From NCBI GenBank assembly GCA_964476625.1, contig CAYZBJ010000085.1, forward strand, positions 1 through 17,601: a stretch of 17,601 nucleotides of DNA, read 5' to 3'. The notes under the pieces are model-generated. The model was not told the DNA's origin. It ran no database searches and was given only the letters and a program-made list of their open reading frames with translations. Origin of the DNA: JAMLIN01 sp964476625. GTDB lineage: Bacteria; Pseudomonadota; Gammaproteobacteria; Burkholderiales; Burkholderiaceae_E. Positions 1 through 6,567 of the stretch are shown one piece after another. The translations under genes and the position numbers were made by a program. Each line of letters starts with the position of its first letter. The first letter of the stretch is position 1.

Positions 1-828
1 CTGCCCCAGGGTATCGAGGTACTCCGGCTCCCCGGTCAGCAGGCTGACCACCTCGCGGTCCTTGAACAGGCCGCGGGTATTGCCCTCGCGCACGAATTTC
101 GCGAGGTCGACCGCGAAGAGCACGTTGAAGATCGCATCGGGCTTCGCGTCGGCGAGCGCCTGCACGACCGAGCCGGCATCGACCTTGCCCAGCGGCGGCG
201 CCTGCTCGGCGACGAACTCGACGTCGGGCATCGCCTCGCGCAGCAGGGTCTTGAAGGTCTCGGCGGCCGACTGGCCGTACTCGTAGTTCGGATAGACCAG
301 CGCCCAGCGCTTGCGACCGGACGCGACCGCGCCCGGGATCAGCATGGCCACCTGCATCCAGGTCGAGGCGCGCAGCCTGAAGGTGTAGCGGTTGCCGCTC
401 TCCCAGACCAGCTTGTCGGTGAGGGGTTCGCCGGCGATGTAGACCCGGCGCCGCTGGCGGGCGAAATCGGCCAGCGCCAGGCCGACGTTCGAGAGGAAAC
501 CACCGGCGAGGATGTCGACCCGCTCGCGCGAGATCAGCTCGCTCGCGACGCGGACCGCATCGCCCGGCGCGCCGTTGTCGTCGCGGATGATGATTTCCAA
601 TGGCCGGCCGCCGACACCCCCGGCCGCGTTGATCTCCTCGATGGCCAGTTCCATCGCCTTGCGATAGGGCTCGAGGAAGGCGGGCATGCGGTTGTAGCTG
701 TTGATCTCGCCGATCCGGTACGGCTTGCCGGCCGCGGCGGCCAGTCGCGGCCCGAGGCCGGCGACCACAGCCGTCGCCAGCGGAATGCGGGCGAGCGCAC
801 GGCGCGCGGGGCGGATGCCCTTGGTCAA
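1..828 (-). CDS. ABC transporter substrate-binding protein, branched-chain amino acid type (partial, 3' end outside window)
   Basis: The visible 276 residues read as a periplasmic binding protein of the LivK/Peripla_BP_6 (ANF-receptor-like) family, which captures a small ligand for an ABC importer. Residues 1-35 are a basic then hydrophobic signal peptide (PARRALARIPLATAVVAGLG, then an Ala-rich cleavage region). The mature part opens with YRIGEINSYNR. The family hallmarks follow: AMELAIEEINAAGGVGGRPL near residues 58-76, a RDDNGAPGDAV strand, and WALVYPNYEYGQSAAETFK, the hinge after the first lobe. I chose a TTG start at 828-826 because GAGGAG lies seven bases upstream on the minus strand and the signal peptide begins there; an in-frame GTG at 852-850 is the alternative. 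The gene runs off the left edge, so about a third of the usual 380-420 residues is missing. No permease or ATPase gene is visible. The ligand cannot be named: these proteins bind amino acids, urea, amides or aromatic acids. The gene diverges from fdxA. Confidence 0.88.
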   Translation of the reverse strand, partial: MTKGIRPARRALARIPLATAVVAGLGPRLAAAAGKPYRIGEINSYNRMPAFLEPYRKAMELAIEEINAAGGVGGRPLEIIIRDDNGAPGDAVRVASELISRERVDILAGGFLSNVGLALADFARQRRRVYIAGEPLTDKLVWESGNRYTFRLRASTWMQVAMLIPGAVASGRKRWALVYPNYEYGQSAAETFKTLLREAMPDVEFVAEQAPPLGKVDAGSVVQALADAKPDAIFNVLFAVDLAKFVREGNTRGLFKDREVVSLLTGEPEYLDTLGQ

Positions 829-881
829 GATGATTCTCCTCGTGGAGGACACTGGAGGCTGCAGTAATGAATCATAAGGGC

Positions 882-903
882 CAATGAAGCAAACGCTTCA
901 TTG
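882..903. promoter_or_regulatory. Perfect 9-bp inverted repeat, putative operator in divergent promoter region
   Basis: The arms CAATGAAGC (882-890) and GCTTCATTG (895-903) are perfectly complementary around AAAC. The element lies between two divergent genes, 54 bases upstream of the binding-protein start and about 98 upstream of fdxA, in a locally AT-richer patch (863-902). No T-tract follows and no transcript should end here, so a dimeric-repressor operator (TetR-type size) is more likely than a terminator. The regulator is unknown. Confidence 0.5.
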
Positions 904-956
904 CGCCGACGGCCCGATCGCCGCCATGCCGGCCGACGGCCGGACCCCGGCCGCGC

Positions 957-962
957 TAGAAT
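957..962 (+). promoter_or_regulatory. Possible -10 box for fdxA
   Basis: TAGAAT differs from the sigma-70 -10 consensus at one base. It would start transcription near 969, giving a leader of about 32 bases before the fdxA ATG. The region 17 bases upstream (CCGACG) is a poor -35, so the call rests on the -10 alone. Confidence 0.35.
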
Positions 963-1000
963 TACCGGTTCGAAACTCCTCCTCGCCATCGATAGCCATC

Positions 1001-1324
1001 ATGACCCACGTCGTCGTCGAATCGTGCATTCGCTGCAAGTACACCGACTGCGTCGACGTCTGCCCCGTCGACTGCTTCCGCGAAGGCCCGAACATGCTCG
1101 TCATCGACCCCGACGAATGCATCGACTGCGCGGTCTGCATCCCGGAGTGCCCGGTCGAGGCGATATTCGCCGAGGAAGACGTCCCCAAGGGCCAGGAATC
1201 GTATATCGAGCTCAATGCCGAACTCGCCTCGGCCTGGCCCAGCATCACCCGCACCAAGGAGCCCCTGCCCGACGCCGACGACTGGAAGGATGTCGCGCGC
1301 AAGCTCGAGCATCTCCAGCGTTGA
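1001..1324 (+). CDS. fdxA: 7Fe ferredoxin FdxA ([3Fe-4S][4Fe-4S])
   Basis: This 107-residue protein matches the proteobacterial FdxA/ferredoxin II family along its whole length. It is a small cytoplasmic electron carrier with one [3Fe-4S] and one [4Fe-4S] cluster. The N-terminal motif ESCIRCKYTDCVDVCPVDCF supplies the cysteines of the first cluster, with the extended spacing typical of 7Fe ferredoxins. DECIDCAVCIPECPVEAIF holds the second set. The acidic C-terminal extension (IELNAELASAWPSIT, then PDADDW) is characteristic of FdxA. The start MTHVVVES is the family's usual N-terminus. The frame is open upstream to an ATG at 884, but that would add 39 atypical residues, and the candidate promoter lies inside them. 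No strong Shine-Dalgarno is seen. The gene appears to be monocistronic. Its electron partner cannot be read from the sequence. Confidence 0.96.
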   Translation: MTHVVVESCIRCKYTDCVDVCPVDCFREGPNMLVIDPDECIDCAVCIPECPVEAIFAEEDVPKGQESYIELNAELASAWPSITRTKEPLPDADDWKDVARKLEHLQR

Positions 1325-1349
1325 ATCGGGCGGCGTTTTACAGTCGCCT

Positions 1350-1374
1350 CCGATGAATTCGACCTATTCATCGG
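1350..1374. repeat. Perfect 9-bp inverted repeat downstream of fdxA
   Basis: CCGATGAAT (1350-1358) and ATTCATCGG (1366-1374) are exact reverse complements around a 7-base loop, 25 bases after the fdxA stop. No U-rich tract follows (GCCGAAACG comes next), so it is not a canonical intrinsic terminator. It may be a 3'-end stabilising hairpin or a protein-binding dyad. The rest of the 293-base spacer to phaZ holds the sigma-54-like element and no gene that I can support. Confidence 0.45.
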
Positions 1375-1460
1375 GCCGAAACGCTGAAAAAGGCATCTTG
1401 CCGGCGTTCTCCCGGCACCACACCCATCGAAAGCGATGATGTCGGCTTGATGACAACGGC

Positions 1461-1477
1461 CGGCACGCTCCTTGCCT
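1461..1477 (+). promoter_or_regulatory. Candidate sigma-54 (RpoN) -24/-12 promoter for phaZ
   Basis: CGGCACGCTCCTTGCC places GG at 1462-1463 and GC at 1474-1475, exactly the 12-base register required. It matches the consensus TGGCACG-N4-TTGCW at GGCACG and TTGC; the T before GG is C and the final W is C. Transcription would start near 1487, leaving a leader of about 130 bases before phaZ. No convincing sigma-70 promoter was seen in this spacer, and no enhancer site for an activator was recognised. Confidence 0.45.
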
Positions 1478-1617
1478 GCATGGTGGTAGGATTTTCCCGC
1501 GATGCAATCCGGTTGCTGGGAATACAAAAGGATGCGGGCTCTTCGTGCGGTATTCGACATGCTGCCCTGGACCCCCGCCTCGATAATCAAGGACATACGT
1601 CCCAGGGAGTTGCCTAG

Positions 1618-2925
1618 ATGCTCTATCACATGCACGAGGCCGGTCGGGCCGTCCTGAATCCGGTCTCGAGCTGGGCCGACTCGATGAGCCACCTGTACTC
1701 CAACCCGTACAGTCCGCTCGCCTACATACCCTTTGCCAAGCGGATGTCAGCCGGATTCGAGCTGGTGCATCGGCTCGGCAAAGAGTATGAGAAACCCGCC
1801 TTCGGCCTGAACAGCACCCGCATCGACGGCATCGACGTCACGGTCGACGAGCGCGTCGTCATCGACAAGCCGTTCTGCAAGCTGATCCGTTTCGAGCGTT
1901 CGCTGCCCGACACGCTGGCCGAGCATGCGCAGGACCCGGTGATGCTGGTGTTCGCGCCGCTCTCGGGCCACCACTCGACCCTGCTGCGCGATACGGTGCG
2001 CGCCCTGCTCCCGGACCACGACGTCTACATCACCGACTGGGTCGACGCCCGGATGGTGCCGCTCAGCGCGGGCGCATTCGGCCTCGACGACTACGTCGCC
2101 TACGCGATCGAGTTCATCCGGCACCTCGGCCCGGACGTGCACCTGATGTCGGTCTGCCAGCCGACAGTGCCGGTGCTGGCGGCGGTCTCGATCATGTCGA
2201 CCCTCGACGACGAGAACCTGCCGCTGACCATGACCATGATGGGCGGCCCGATCGATACCCGCTTCAGCCCCACCGAGGTCAACAACCTCGCGATCCGGCG
2301 ACCCTACGAGTGGTTCGAGAACCACCTGATCTACATCGTCCCGGGCAACTACCCGGGCGTCGGCCGCCGCGTCTACCCTGGCTTCCTGCAGCATGCCGGC
2401 TTCGTCTCGATGAATCCCGACCGGCACGTCAGCTCGCACTGGGACTACTACAAGCACCTCGTCAAGGGCGACCTGAACGACGCCGAGTCGCATCGGCGCT
2501 TCTACGACGAGTACAACGCGGTCCTCGACATGCCCGCCCGCTACTACCTCGACACCATCCGCACGGTCTTCCAGGAGCACCTGCTGCCCCGCGGCCTGTG
2601 GGACGTCAGCTTCGAGGGCCAGGTCATCCGGGTCGATCCCGCGGCCATCAGCCGGGTGGCCCTGTTCACCATCGAGGGCGAGCTCGACGACATCTCCGGC
2701 TCCGGCCAGACCCAGGTGGCCCACGATCTCTGCGCCAACATCCCGAAGGCGCACAAGAAGCACCTGACCGCGATCGGGGCCGGCCACTACGGCATCTTCA
2801 GCGGCCGGCGCTGGCGCGAGCGGATCTACCCCAAGGTCCGCGAATTCGTCGCCGCCCATCGCGAGGGCATCGGCGCCGGCGCGCGTCGACGCAGCCGCTC
2901 GCGCACGACCGCCAAGGCGGCCTGA
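1618..2925 (+). CDS. phaZ: Intracellular polyhydroxyalkanoate (PHB) depolymerase PhaZ
   Basis: The 435-residue product matches the intracellular PHB depolymerase family (Cupriavidus PhaZa1 type), which cleaves native storage granules in the cytoplasm and so mobilises stored carbon. It begins MLYHMHEAGRA like its relatives. The catalytic triad of this alpha/beta hydrolase uses cysteine instead of serine: SVCQP puts Cys180 in the lipase-box-like position, the acid is probably Asp357 or Asp358 in IEGELDDISG, and His390 lies in GAGHYGIFSG. Length and spacing agree with the Cys-Asp-His triad known for PhaZa1. There is no signal peptide, as expected. The C-terminus ends in an Arg/Lys/Ser-rich tail from about residue 422, which could help granule or nucleoid association (inference). 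AGGGAG at 1604-1609 is a well-placed ribosome-binding site and fixes the start. The preceding spacer has a sigma-54-like promoter, and no other pha gene is adjacent. Confidence 0.95.
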   Translation: MLYHMHEAGRAVLNPVSSWADSMSHLYSNPYSPLAYIPFAKRMSAGFELVHRLGKEYEKPAFGLNSTRIDGIDVTVDERVVIDKPFCKLIRFERSLPDTLAEHAQDPVMLVFAPLSGHHSTLLRDTVRALLPDHDVYITDWVDARMVPLSAGAFGLDDYVAYAIEFIRHLGPDVHLMSVCQPTVPVLAAVSIMSTLDDENLPLTMTMMGGPIDTRFSPTEVNNLAIRRPYEWFENHLIYIVPGNYPGVGRRVYPGFLQHAGFVSMNPDRHVSSHWDYYKHLVKGDLNDAESHRRFYDEYNAVLDMPARYYLDTIRTVFQEHLLPRGLWDVSFEGQVIRVDPAAISRVALFTIEGELDDISGSGQTQVAHDLCANIPKAHKKHLTAIGAGHYGIFSGRRWRERIYPKVREFVAAHREGIGAGARRRSRSRTTAKAA

Positions 2926-2936
2926 GAACCGGCGAA

Positions 2937-2975
2937 GGGCCCGGGCGCGTCCAGCGAGCGCGCCGGGCTGGGCCC
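2937..2975 (+). terminator. GC-rich hairpin after phaZ, possible weak terminator
   Basis: GGCGCG (2944-2949) pairs with CGCGCC (2959-2964) around a 9-base loop, and the flanking GGGCCC (2937-2942 and 2970-2975) can extend the stem across a bulge. It starts 12 bases after the phaZ stop. No T-tract follows, so it may be Rho-assisted or only a 3' stabiliser. Confidence 0.35.
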
Positions 2976-3030
2976 GTTCACGGGCTCCGGGCCACCGGCA
3001 TGGTCGGCCGCCAAGCCTCTGCCCCGCCCC

Positions 3031-3036
3031 TACAAT
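3031..3036 (+). promoter_or_regulatory. -10 box (TACAAT) implying a leaderless rnfB transcript
   Basis: TACAAT is one base from the -10 consensus and ends eight bases before the GTG start at 3044. Transcription would therefore begin at or next to the start codon, and no Shine-Dalgarno is present in between (AGCGGGC). The -35 region (CCGCCA at 3008-3013) is poor. This is the visible basis for proposing leaderless translation. Confidence 0.5.
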
Positions 3037-3043
3037 AGCGGGC

Positions 3044-3721
3044 GTGACCGCAAGCCTCGATATCGACATCGAGCGGATCGATTCGCTCCTGCCCCAGACC
3101 CAGTGCACGAAGTGCGGCTTCACTGGCTGCCGGCCCTATGCCGAGGCGATCGTCCGCGATGCCGCCCCGATCAACCGTTGCCCTCCCGGCGGCACGCAGG
3201 GCATCGCCCGGCTGGCCGCCGCGCTGGGCCGCGAGCCGCAGCCCCTCGACCCGGCATGCGGCACCGAGGGGCCGCGCCTGCTCGCGCGCATCGTCGCGCC
3301 CGACTGCATCGGTTGCACCAAGTGCATCCAGGCCTGCCCGGTCGACGCGATCATCGGGGTGGCCAAGCGCATGCACACCGTGCTGCCATCGCTGTGCACC
3401 GGCTGCGAGCTCTGCGTCGCCCCCTGCCCGACCGATTGCATCGAGATCGACCCGGCGCCGGCCCTGCCGGCCTGGTCCGATGCCGATGCGCTGGCCGCCA
3501 GGCGGCGCCTCGAGGCGCGTCGTTCGCGCCTGGTTCGGGAGCGCGAGGACAACGACCGTCGGCTCGCGGGCAAGGCCGCCGAAAAGCTGGCGCAGGCGCG
3601 CGCGGAGCTCTGCGAGCATGCCGACGGCAGCCCGGACGCGAGCGCTGCCGAGCGCCGCCATGCGACGATCGAGGCCGCCATGCAGCGAGCCCGCGAACGC
3701 CTGGCCGCACGCGGACGATGA
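3044..3721 (+). CDS. rnfB: RnfB/RsxB-like ferredoxin, soluble form without membrane anchor
   Basis: The 225-residue protein carries the two iron-sulfur modules of RnfB/RsxB. An N-terminal four-cysteine [4Fe-4S] domain (CTKCGFTGCRPYAEAI; Cys21, 24, 29 and 46) is followed by a 2[4Fe-4S] ferredoxin domain (CIGCTKCIQACP, Cys88-98; CTGCELCVAPCP, Cys118-128). The hydrophobic N-terminal helix that anchors enterobacterial RnfB is absent, because the protein starts 20 residues before the first cysteine. It should therefore be cytoplasmic or peripherally attached. Residues 145-225 form a highly charged, Ala/Arg/Glu-rich segment that is probably helical. No rnfA, C, D, G or E is nearby. The gene is followed four bases later by nth, a linkage also known at the end of the E. 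coli rsx operon, so it may supply electrons or clusters to iron-sulfur proteins (inference). The GTG start fits the first domain and the adjacent -10 box. Confidence 0.9.
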   Translation: MTASLDIDIERIDSLLPQTQCTKCGFTGCRPYAEAIVRDAAPINRCPPGGTQGIARLAAALGREPQPLDPACGTEGPRLLARIVAPDCIGCTKCIQACPVDAIIGVAKRMHTVLPSLCTGCELCVAPCPTDCIEIDPAPALPAWSDADALAARRRLEARRSRLVREREDNDRRLAGKAAEKLAQARAELCEHADGSPDASAAERRHATIEAAMQRARERLAARGR

Positions 3722-3725
3722 CGCC

Positions 3726-4373
3726 ATGAATCCGACCACCCGCCGCGAGTTCTTCGCCCGCCTGGCTGCGCTCGACCCCGATCCGAAGACCGAGCTGGTT
3801 TACCGCTCGGCCTTCGAGCTGCTGGTGTCGGTCCTGCTGTCGGCGCAGGCCACCGATCGCAGCGTCAACGAGGCCACTCCCGCCCTGTTCGCAGCCGCCC
3901 CGACCCCGGCGGCGATGCTCGCGCTCGGCGAGACCGGCATCGCCGGCTACATCCGCCGCATCGGGCTGTACCGGACCAAGGCGAAGCACCTCGCCCTCGC
4001 CTGCGCGATCCTGGTCGAGCGCCACGGTGGCGAAGTGCCGTGCGAGCGCGATGCGCTCGAGGCCCTGCCGGGGGTCGGCCGCAAGACCGCCAACGTGATC
4101 CTCAACGTCGCCTTCGGCGAACCGACGATCGCGGTCGACACCCACATCTTCCGGGTATCGAACCGCAGCGGCATGGCGCCCGGGAAGACGCCGGCGGCGG
4201 TGGAGAAGAACCTGCTCGCGCGGGTGCCGCGCGAATACCTGCACAACGCCCACCACTGGCTGATCCTGCTCGGGCGCTACATCTGCAAGGCGCGCAAGCC
4301 GGAGTGCTGGCGCTGCCCGGTGGCCACGGTGTGCGACTATCGCCCCAAGACGCCCGAGCCCCAGGTACGCTGA
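3726..4373 (+). CDS. nth: Endonuclease III (DNA glycosylase/AP lyase)
   Basis: The 215-residue protein is a bifunctional glycosylase and AP lyase that removes oxidised pyrimidines in base-excision repair. The helix-hairpin-helix LPGVGRKTANVIL contains the catalytic Lys120, and VDTH contains the catalytic Asp138; both sit at the same residue numbers as in E. coli Nth. Near the C-terminus Cys187, Cys194, Cys197 and Cys203 (C-X6-C-X2-C-X5-C) bind the [4Fe-4S] cluster. The start at 3726 gives the family's normal length (E. coli 211). An upstream extension of the frame would overlap all of rnfB and is not credible. The gene lies four bases after rnfB and overlaps the next start by one base, so these genes are probably translated from one mRNA. 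Confidence 0.97.
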   Translation: MNPTTRREFFARLAALDPDPKTELVYRSAFELLVSVLLSAQATDRSVNEATPALFAAAPTPAAMLALGETGIAGYIRRIGLYRTKAKHLALACAILVERHGGEVPCERDALEALPGVGRKTANVILNVAFGEPTIAVDTHIFRVSNRSGMAPGKTPAAVEKNLLARVPREYLHNAHHWLILLGRYICKARKPECWRCPVATVCDYRPKTPEPQVR

Positions 4374-4804
4374 TGTTCGACCCCTCCCAGCACGACGTGC
4401 GCCGCTTCTTCTGCGGCTTGTGGCGCAAGCATCGCGAGGGCCTGCCGCTCACGCCGCTCGAGACGATCGCCCTCGAGCGGGTCCTCGCGCATCCCGAGTA
4501 CCACGACGATCTCGCCGACGAGGAAGCGGCGCTGGTCGCCGAATACCCGGTCGAGGGCGGGCGCACCAATCCCTTCCTGCACCTGTCGATGCACCTGGCG
4601 ATCGCCGAACAGCTCTCGATCGACCAGCCGCCCGGCCTGCGATCGGCCCACACCCGCCTGGCGCAGCGGCTCGACTCGACCCACGAGGCCGACCACCAGG
4701 TGATGGAATGCCTCGGCGAGACGGTCTGGCGAGCCCAGCGGGACAACGCCCCGCCCGACGGCCTCGCGTATCTCGAGTGCGTCGAGCGGCGCGCCCGGGG
4801 CTGA
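4373..4804 (+). CDS. DUF1841 family protein
   Basis: This 143-residue protein matches the DUF1841 family of beta- and gammaproteobacteria, whose function is unknown. It starts MFDPSQHDVRRFFCGLWRKH and has the typical core PLTPLETIALERVLAHPEYH, then NPFLHLSMHLAIAEQLSIDQ. Several histidines (HPEYH, HLSMHLAI, THEADHQVMECL) are arranged as in a helical bundle, and metal binding is possible but unproven. The predicted protein is soluble and acidic, with no signal peptide. Its ATG overlaps the nth stop by one base (TGATG), which suggests translational coupling. A similar place next to nth in relatives would hint at a role in DNA repair or iron-sulfur handling (inference only). Confidence 0.85.
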   Translation: MFDPSQHDVRRFFCGLWRKHREGLPLTPLETIALERVLAHPEYHDDLADEEAALVAEYPVEGGRTNPFLHLSMHLAIAEQLSIDQPPGLRSAHTRLAQRLDSTHEADHQVMECLGETVWRAQRDNAPPDGLAYLECVERRARG

Positions 4805-4847
4805 TCGCGCGAGCCGATTCCGGCTGTGGGGCCCGCCGCTCGCGGTG

Positions 4848-4853
4848 TACACT
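4848..4853 (+). promoter_or_regulatory. Possible -10 box for DUF47-pit
   Basis: TACACT is close to the -10 consensus and would start transcription about 37 bases before the DUF47 ATG. The -35 region (TGTGGG) is weak. The 92-base spacer shows no other recognisable promoter and no terminator. Confidence 0.27.
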
Positions 4854-4896
4854 TCGCTGCCGTCAGGCTCGCCTGTCGCCGGACCATCATTGAGCC

Positions 4897-5532
4897 ATGC
4901 TAGGTCGCTTCATGCCCCGCGAGGGGCAATTCTTCGATCTCTTCAACCGCCATTGCGGCTATGTCGTCGAGGGCAGCGCCAGCCTGCAGCGGCTGATGGC
5001 CGAGTTCGACGACCCCGAGACCCGCAAGAGCCTGCTCGAGGAGATCGACCGCGCCGAGAAGTCGGCCGACCGGGTCACCGACGAGACGGTCTCGCTGCTG
5101 CACCGGACCTTCATCACGCCCTTCGACCGGGAAGTGATCCACGCCCTGATCTCGCGGCTCGACGACATCCTCGACCTGATCCAGGACGTCGCCGAATCGG
5201 CGACCCTCTACGACCTGCAGCGCACCACGCCCGAGACCCGGCAGCTCGCGGAGCTGACCCAGATGGGGTGCGAGCGGGTCGCCAGCGCGGTGGCCATGCT
5301 CGACAACATGGACAACGCCAGCGCCATCCTGCGCCTGTGCCAGGAGATCGACCAGATCGAATCGGATGCCGATCGGGTCATGCGCTCGGCGATGTCGCGG
5401 CTGTTTCGGGAAGAATCGGATGTGCGTCAACTGATCAAGCTCAAGGCGGTCTACGAGCTGCTCGAATCGGTCACCGATCGATGCGAGGACGTCGCCAAGC
5501 TGATCGAGGGCGTGGTCCTCGAGAACGCCTGA
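4897..5532 (+). CDS. DUF47 / PhoU-like phosphate transport regulator
   Basis: The 211-residue, all-helical protein belongs to the DUF47 family of distant PhoU homologues, typically encoded directly upstream of PiT transporters. The N-terminal MLGRFMPREGQFFDLFNRH is the family start. PhoU-like repeats contain conserved acidic and arginine motifs: EIDRAEKSADRVTDE near residues 49-63, PFDREVIHALISRLDDILD near 75-93 and QEIDQIESDADRVMR near 149-163. The acidic motifs are likely metal sites, as in PhoU. It is cytoplasmic, with no membrane segment. Only nine bases separate its stop from the pit start, so the two form an operon and the protein probably modulates that transporter. The Shine-Dalgarno is weak; the ATG is chosen because the family begins here. 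Confidence 0.93.
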   Translation: MLGRFMPREGQFFDLFNRHCGYVVEGSASLQRLMAEFDDPETRKSLLEEIDRAEKSADRVTDETVSLLHRTFITPFDREVIHALISRLDDILDLIQDVAESATLYDLQRTTPETRQLAELTQMGCERVASAVAMLDNMDNASAILRLCQEIDQIESDADRVMRSAMSRLFREESDVRQLIKLKAVYELLESVTDRCEDVAKLIEGVVLENA

Positions 5533-5541
5533 GCCGGGCCG

Positions 5542-6543
5542 ATGGAGAGCGCTGCTATCGGCCTGTCGACGCTGATTCTCCTGATCGTACTGGCCCTGGT
5601 CTTCGATTTCCTCAACGGTTTCCATGACGCGGCGAACTCGATCGCGACCATCGTCTCGACGCGGGTCCTGAAGCCGCATCATGCGGTGATCTGGGCCGCC
5701 ACCTTCAATTTCGCGGCGGTGCTGGTCTTCGAGATGAACGTCGCGGCCACCATCGGCAAGGGCATCGTCCAGCCCGCGGTGATCGACGCCCAGACCATCT
5801 TCGGCGCCCTGATCGGCGCCATCGTCTGGAACCTGCTCACCTGGTGGCGCGGCATTCCGTCGAGCTCCTCGCACGCGCTGGTCGGCGGCCTGGTTGGCGC
5901 GACCCTGGTCGCGCACGGCCCGGCCGCGGTCATCGGCAGCGGGATCGGCATCATCGTGCTGTTCATCCTGGTGGCGCCGACGCTGGGCTTCGTGATCGGC
6001 TCGCTGCTGATGCTGTTCGCGTCGCGCGTCTCGTTCCGGGCCCACCCGATCCGGGCCGACAAGCTGTTCCGGAAACTGCAGCTGCTGTCCTCGGCGCTCT
6101 ACAGCCTCGGCCACGGCAGCAACGACGCGCAGAAGACCATGGGCATCATCTGGCTGACCCTGATCGCCGCGGGCCGGCCACCGGCGGACCCGATCCCGTT
6201 CTGGGTCATCATCTCCTGCTATGCGGCGATCTCCTTCGGCACCCTGATGGGCGGCTGGCGGATCGTGCGCACCATGGGCCAGCGGCTCACGAAACTGCGC
6301 CCCATCGGCGGCTGCTGCGCCGAGACCGGCGGCGCGATCACCCTGTTCCTGTCCTCCGGCTTCGGCATCCCGGTCTCGACGACCCACACCATCACCGGCG
6401 CGATCGTCGGGGTCGGGTCGACCGCGCACCAGAAGGTCCGCTGGGGCCTGGCGAGCCACATCGTGTGGGCCTGGATCATCACCATTCCCGCCTCGGCCGC
6501 CGTCGCCGCGCTGGCCTGGTGGGTCGGGCACTTCCTCATCTGA
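5542..6543 (+). CDS. pit: Inorganic phosphate transporter, PiT family
   Basis: The 333-residue polytopic inner-membrane protein is a PiT-family low-affinity importer, moving phosphate (as metal phosphate in bacteria) with a cation gradient. The two diagnostic inverted-repeat signatures are present: FDFLNGFHDAANSIATIVST near residues 21-40 and GHGSNDAQKTMGIIWL near 190-205. Each is followed by hydrophobic segments and a PSSSSHALVGG or PVSTTHTITGA loop, the duplicated half-repeat motif of the family. Roughly ten hydrophobic segments can be seen. The length is at the short end for the family and lacks the long central cytoplasmic insert of E. coli PitA. It follows the DUF47 gene by nine bases. 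No Pho-box was recognised upstream of the pair, which fits the usually Pho-independent expression of PiT systems. Confidence 0.96.
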   Translation: MESAAIGLSTLILLIVLALVFDFLNGFHDAANSIATIVSTRVLKPHHAVIWAATFNFAAVLVFEMNVAATIGKGIVQPAVIDAQTIFGALIGAIVWNLLTWWRGIPSSSSHALVGGLVGATLVAHGPAAVIGSGIGIIVLFILVAPTLGFVIGSLLMLFASRVSFRAHPIRADKLFRKLQLLSSALYSLGHGSNDAQKTMGIIWLTLIAAGRPPADPIPFWVIISCYAAISFGTLMGGWRIVRTMGQRLTKLRPIGGCCAETGGAITLFLSSGFGIPVSTTHTITGAIVGVGSTAHQKVRWGLASHIVWAWIITIPASAAVAALAWWVGHFLI

Positions 6544-6567
6544 CGAAGGGAGCCCGGAACCCGCGCC

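Noticed and set aside
884..1000. Upstream in-frame start for fdxA at 884
   Set aside because: It would add 39 residues unlike any FdxA, would start inside the palindrome and would contain the candidate promoter.
3138..3725. N-terminal extension of nth by 196 codons
   Set aside because: It overlaps rnfB entirely out of frame; starting at 3726 reproduces the E. coli residue numbering for Lys120, Asp138 and the cluster cysteines.
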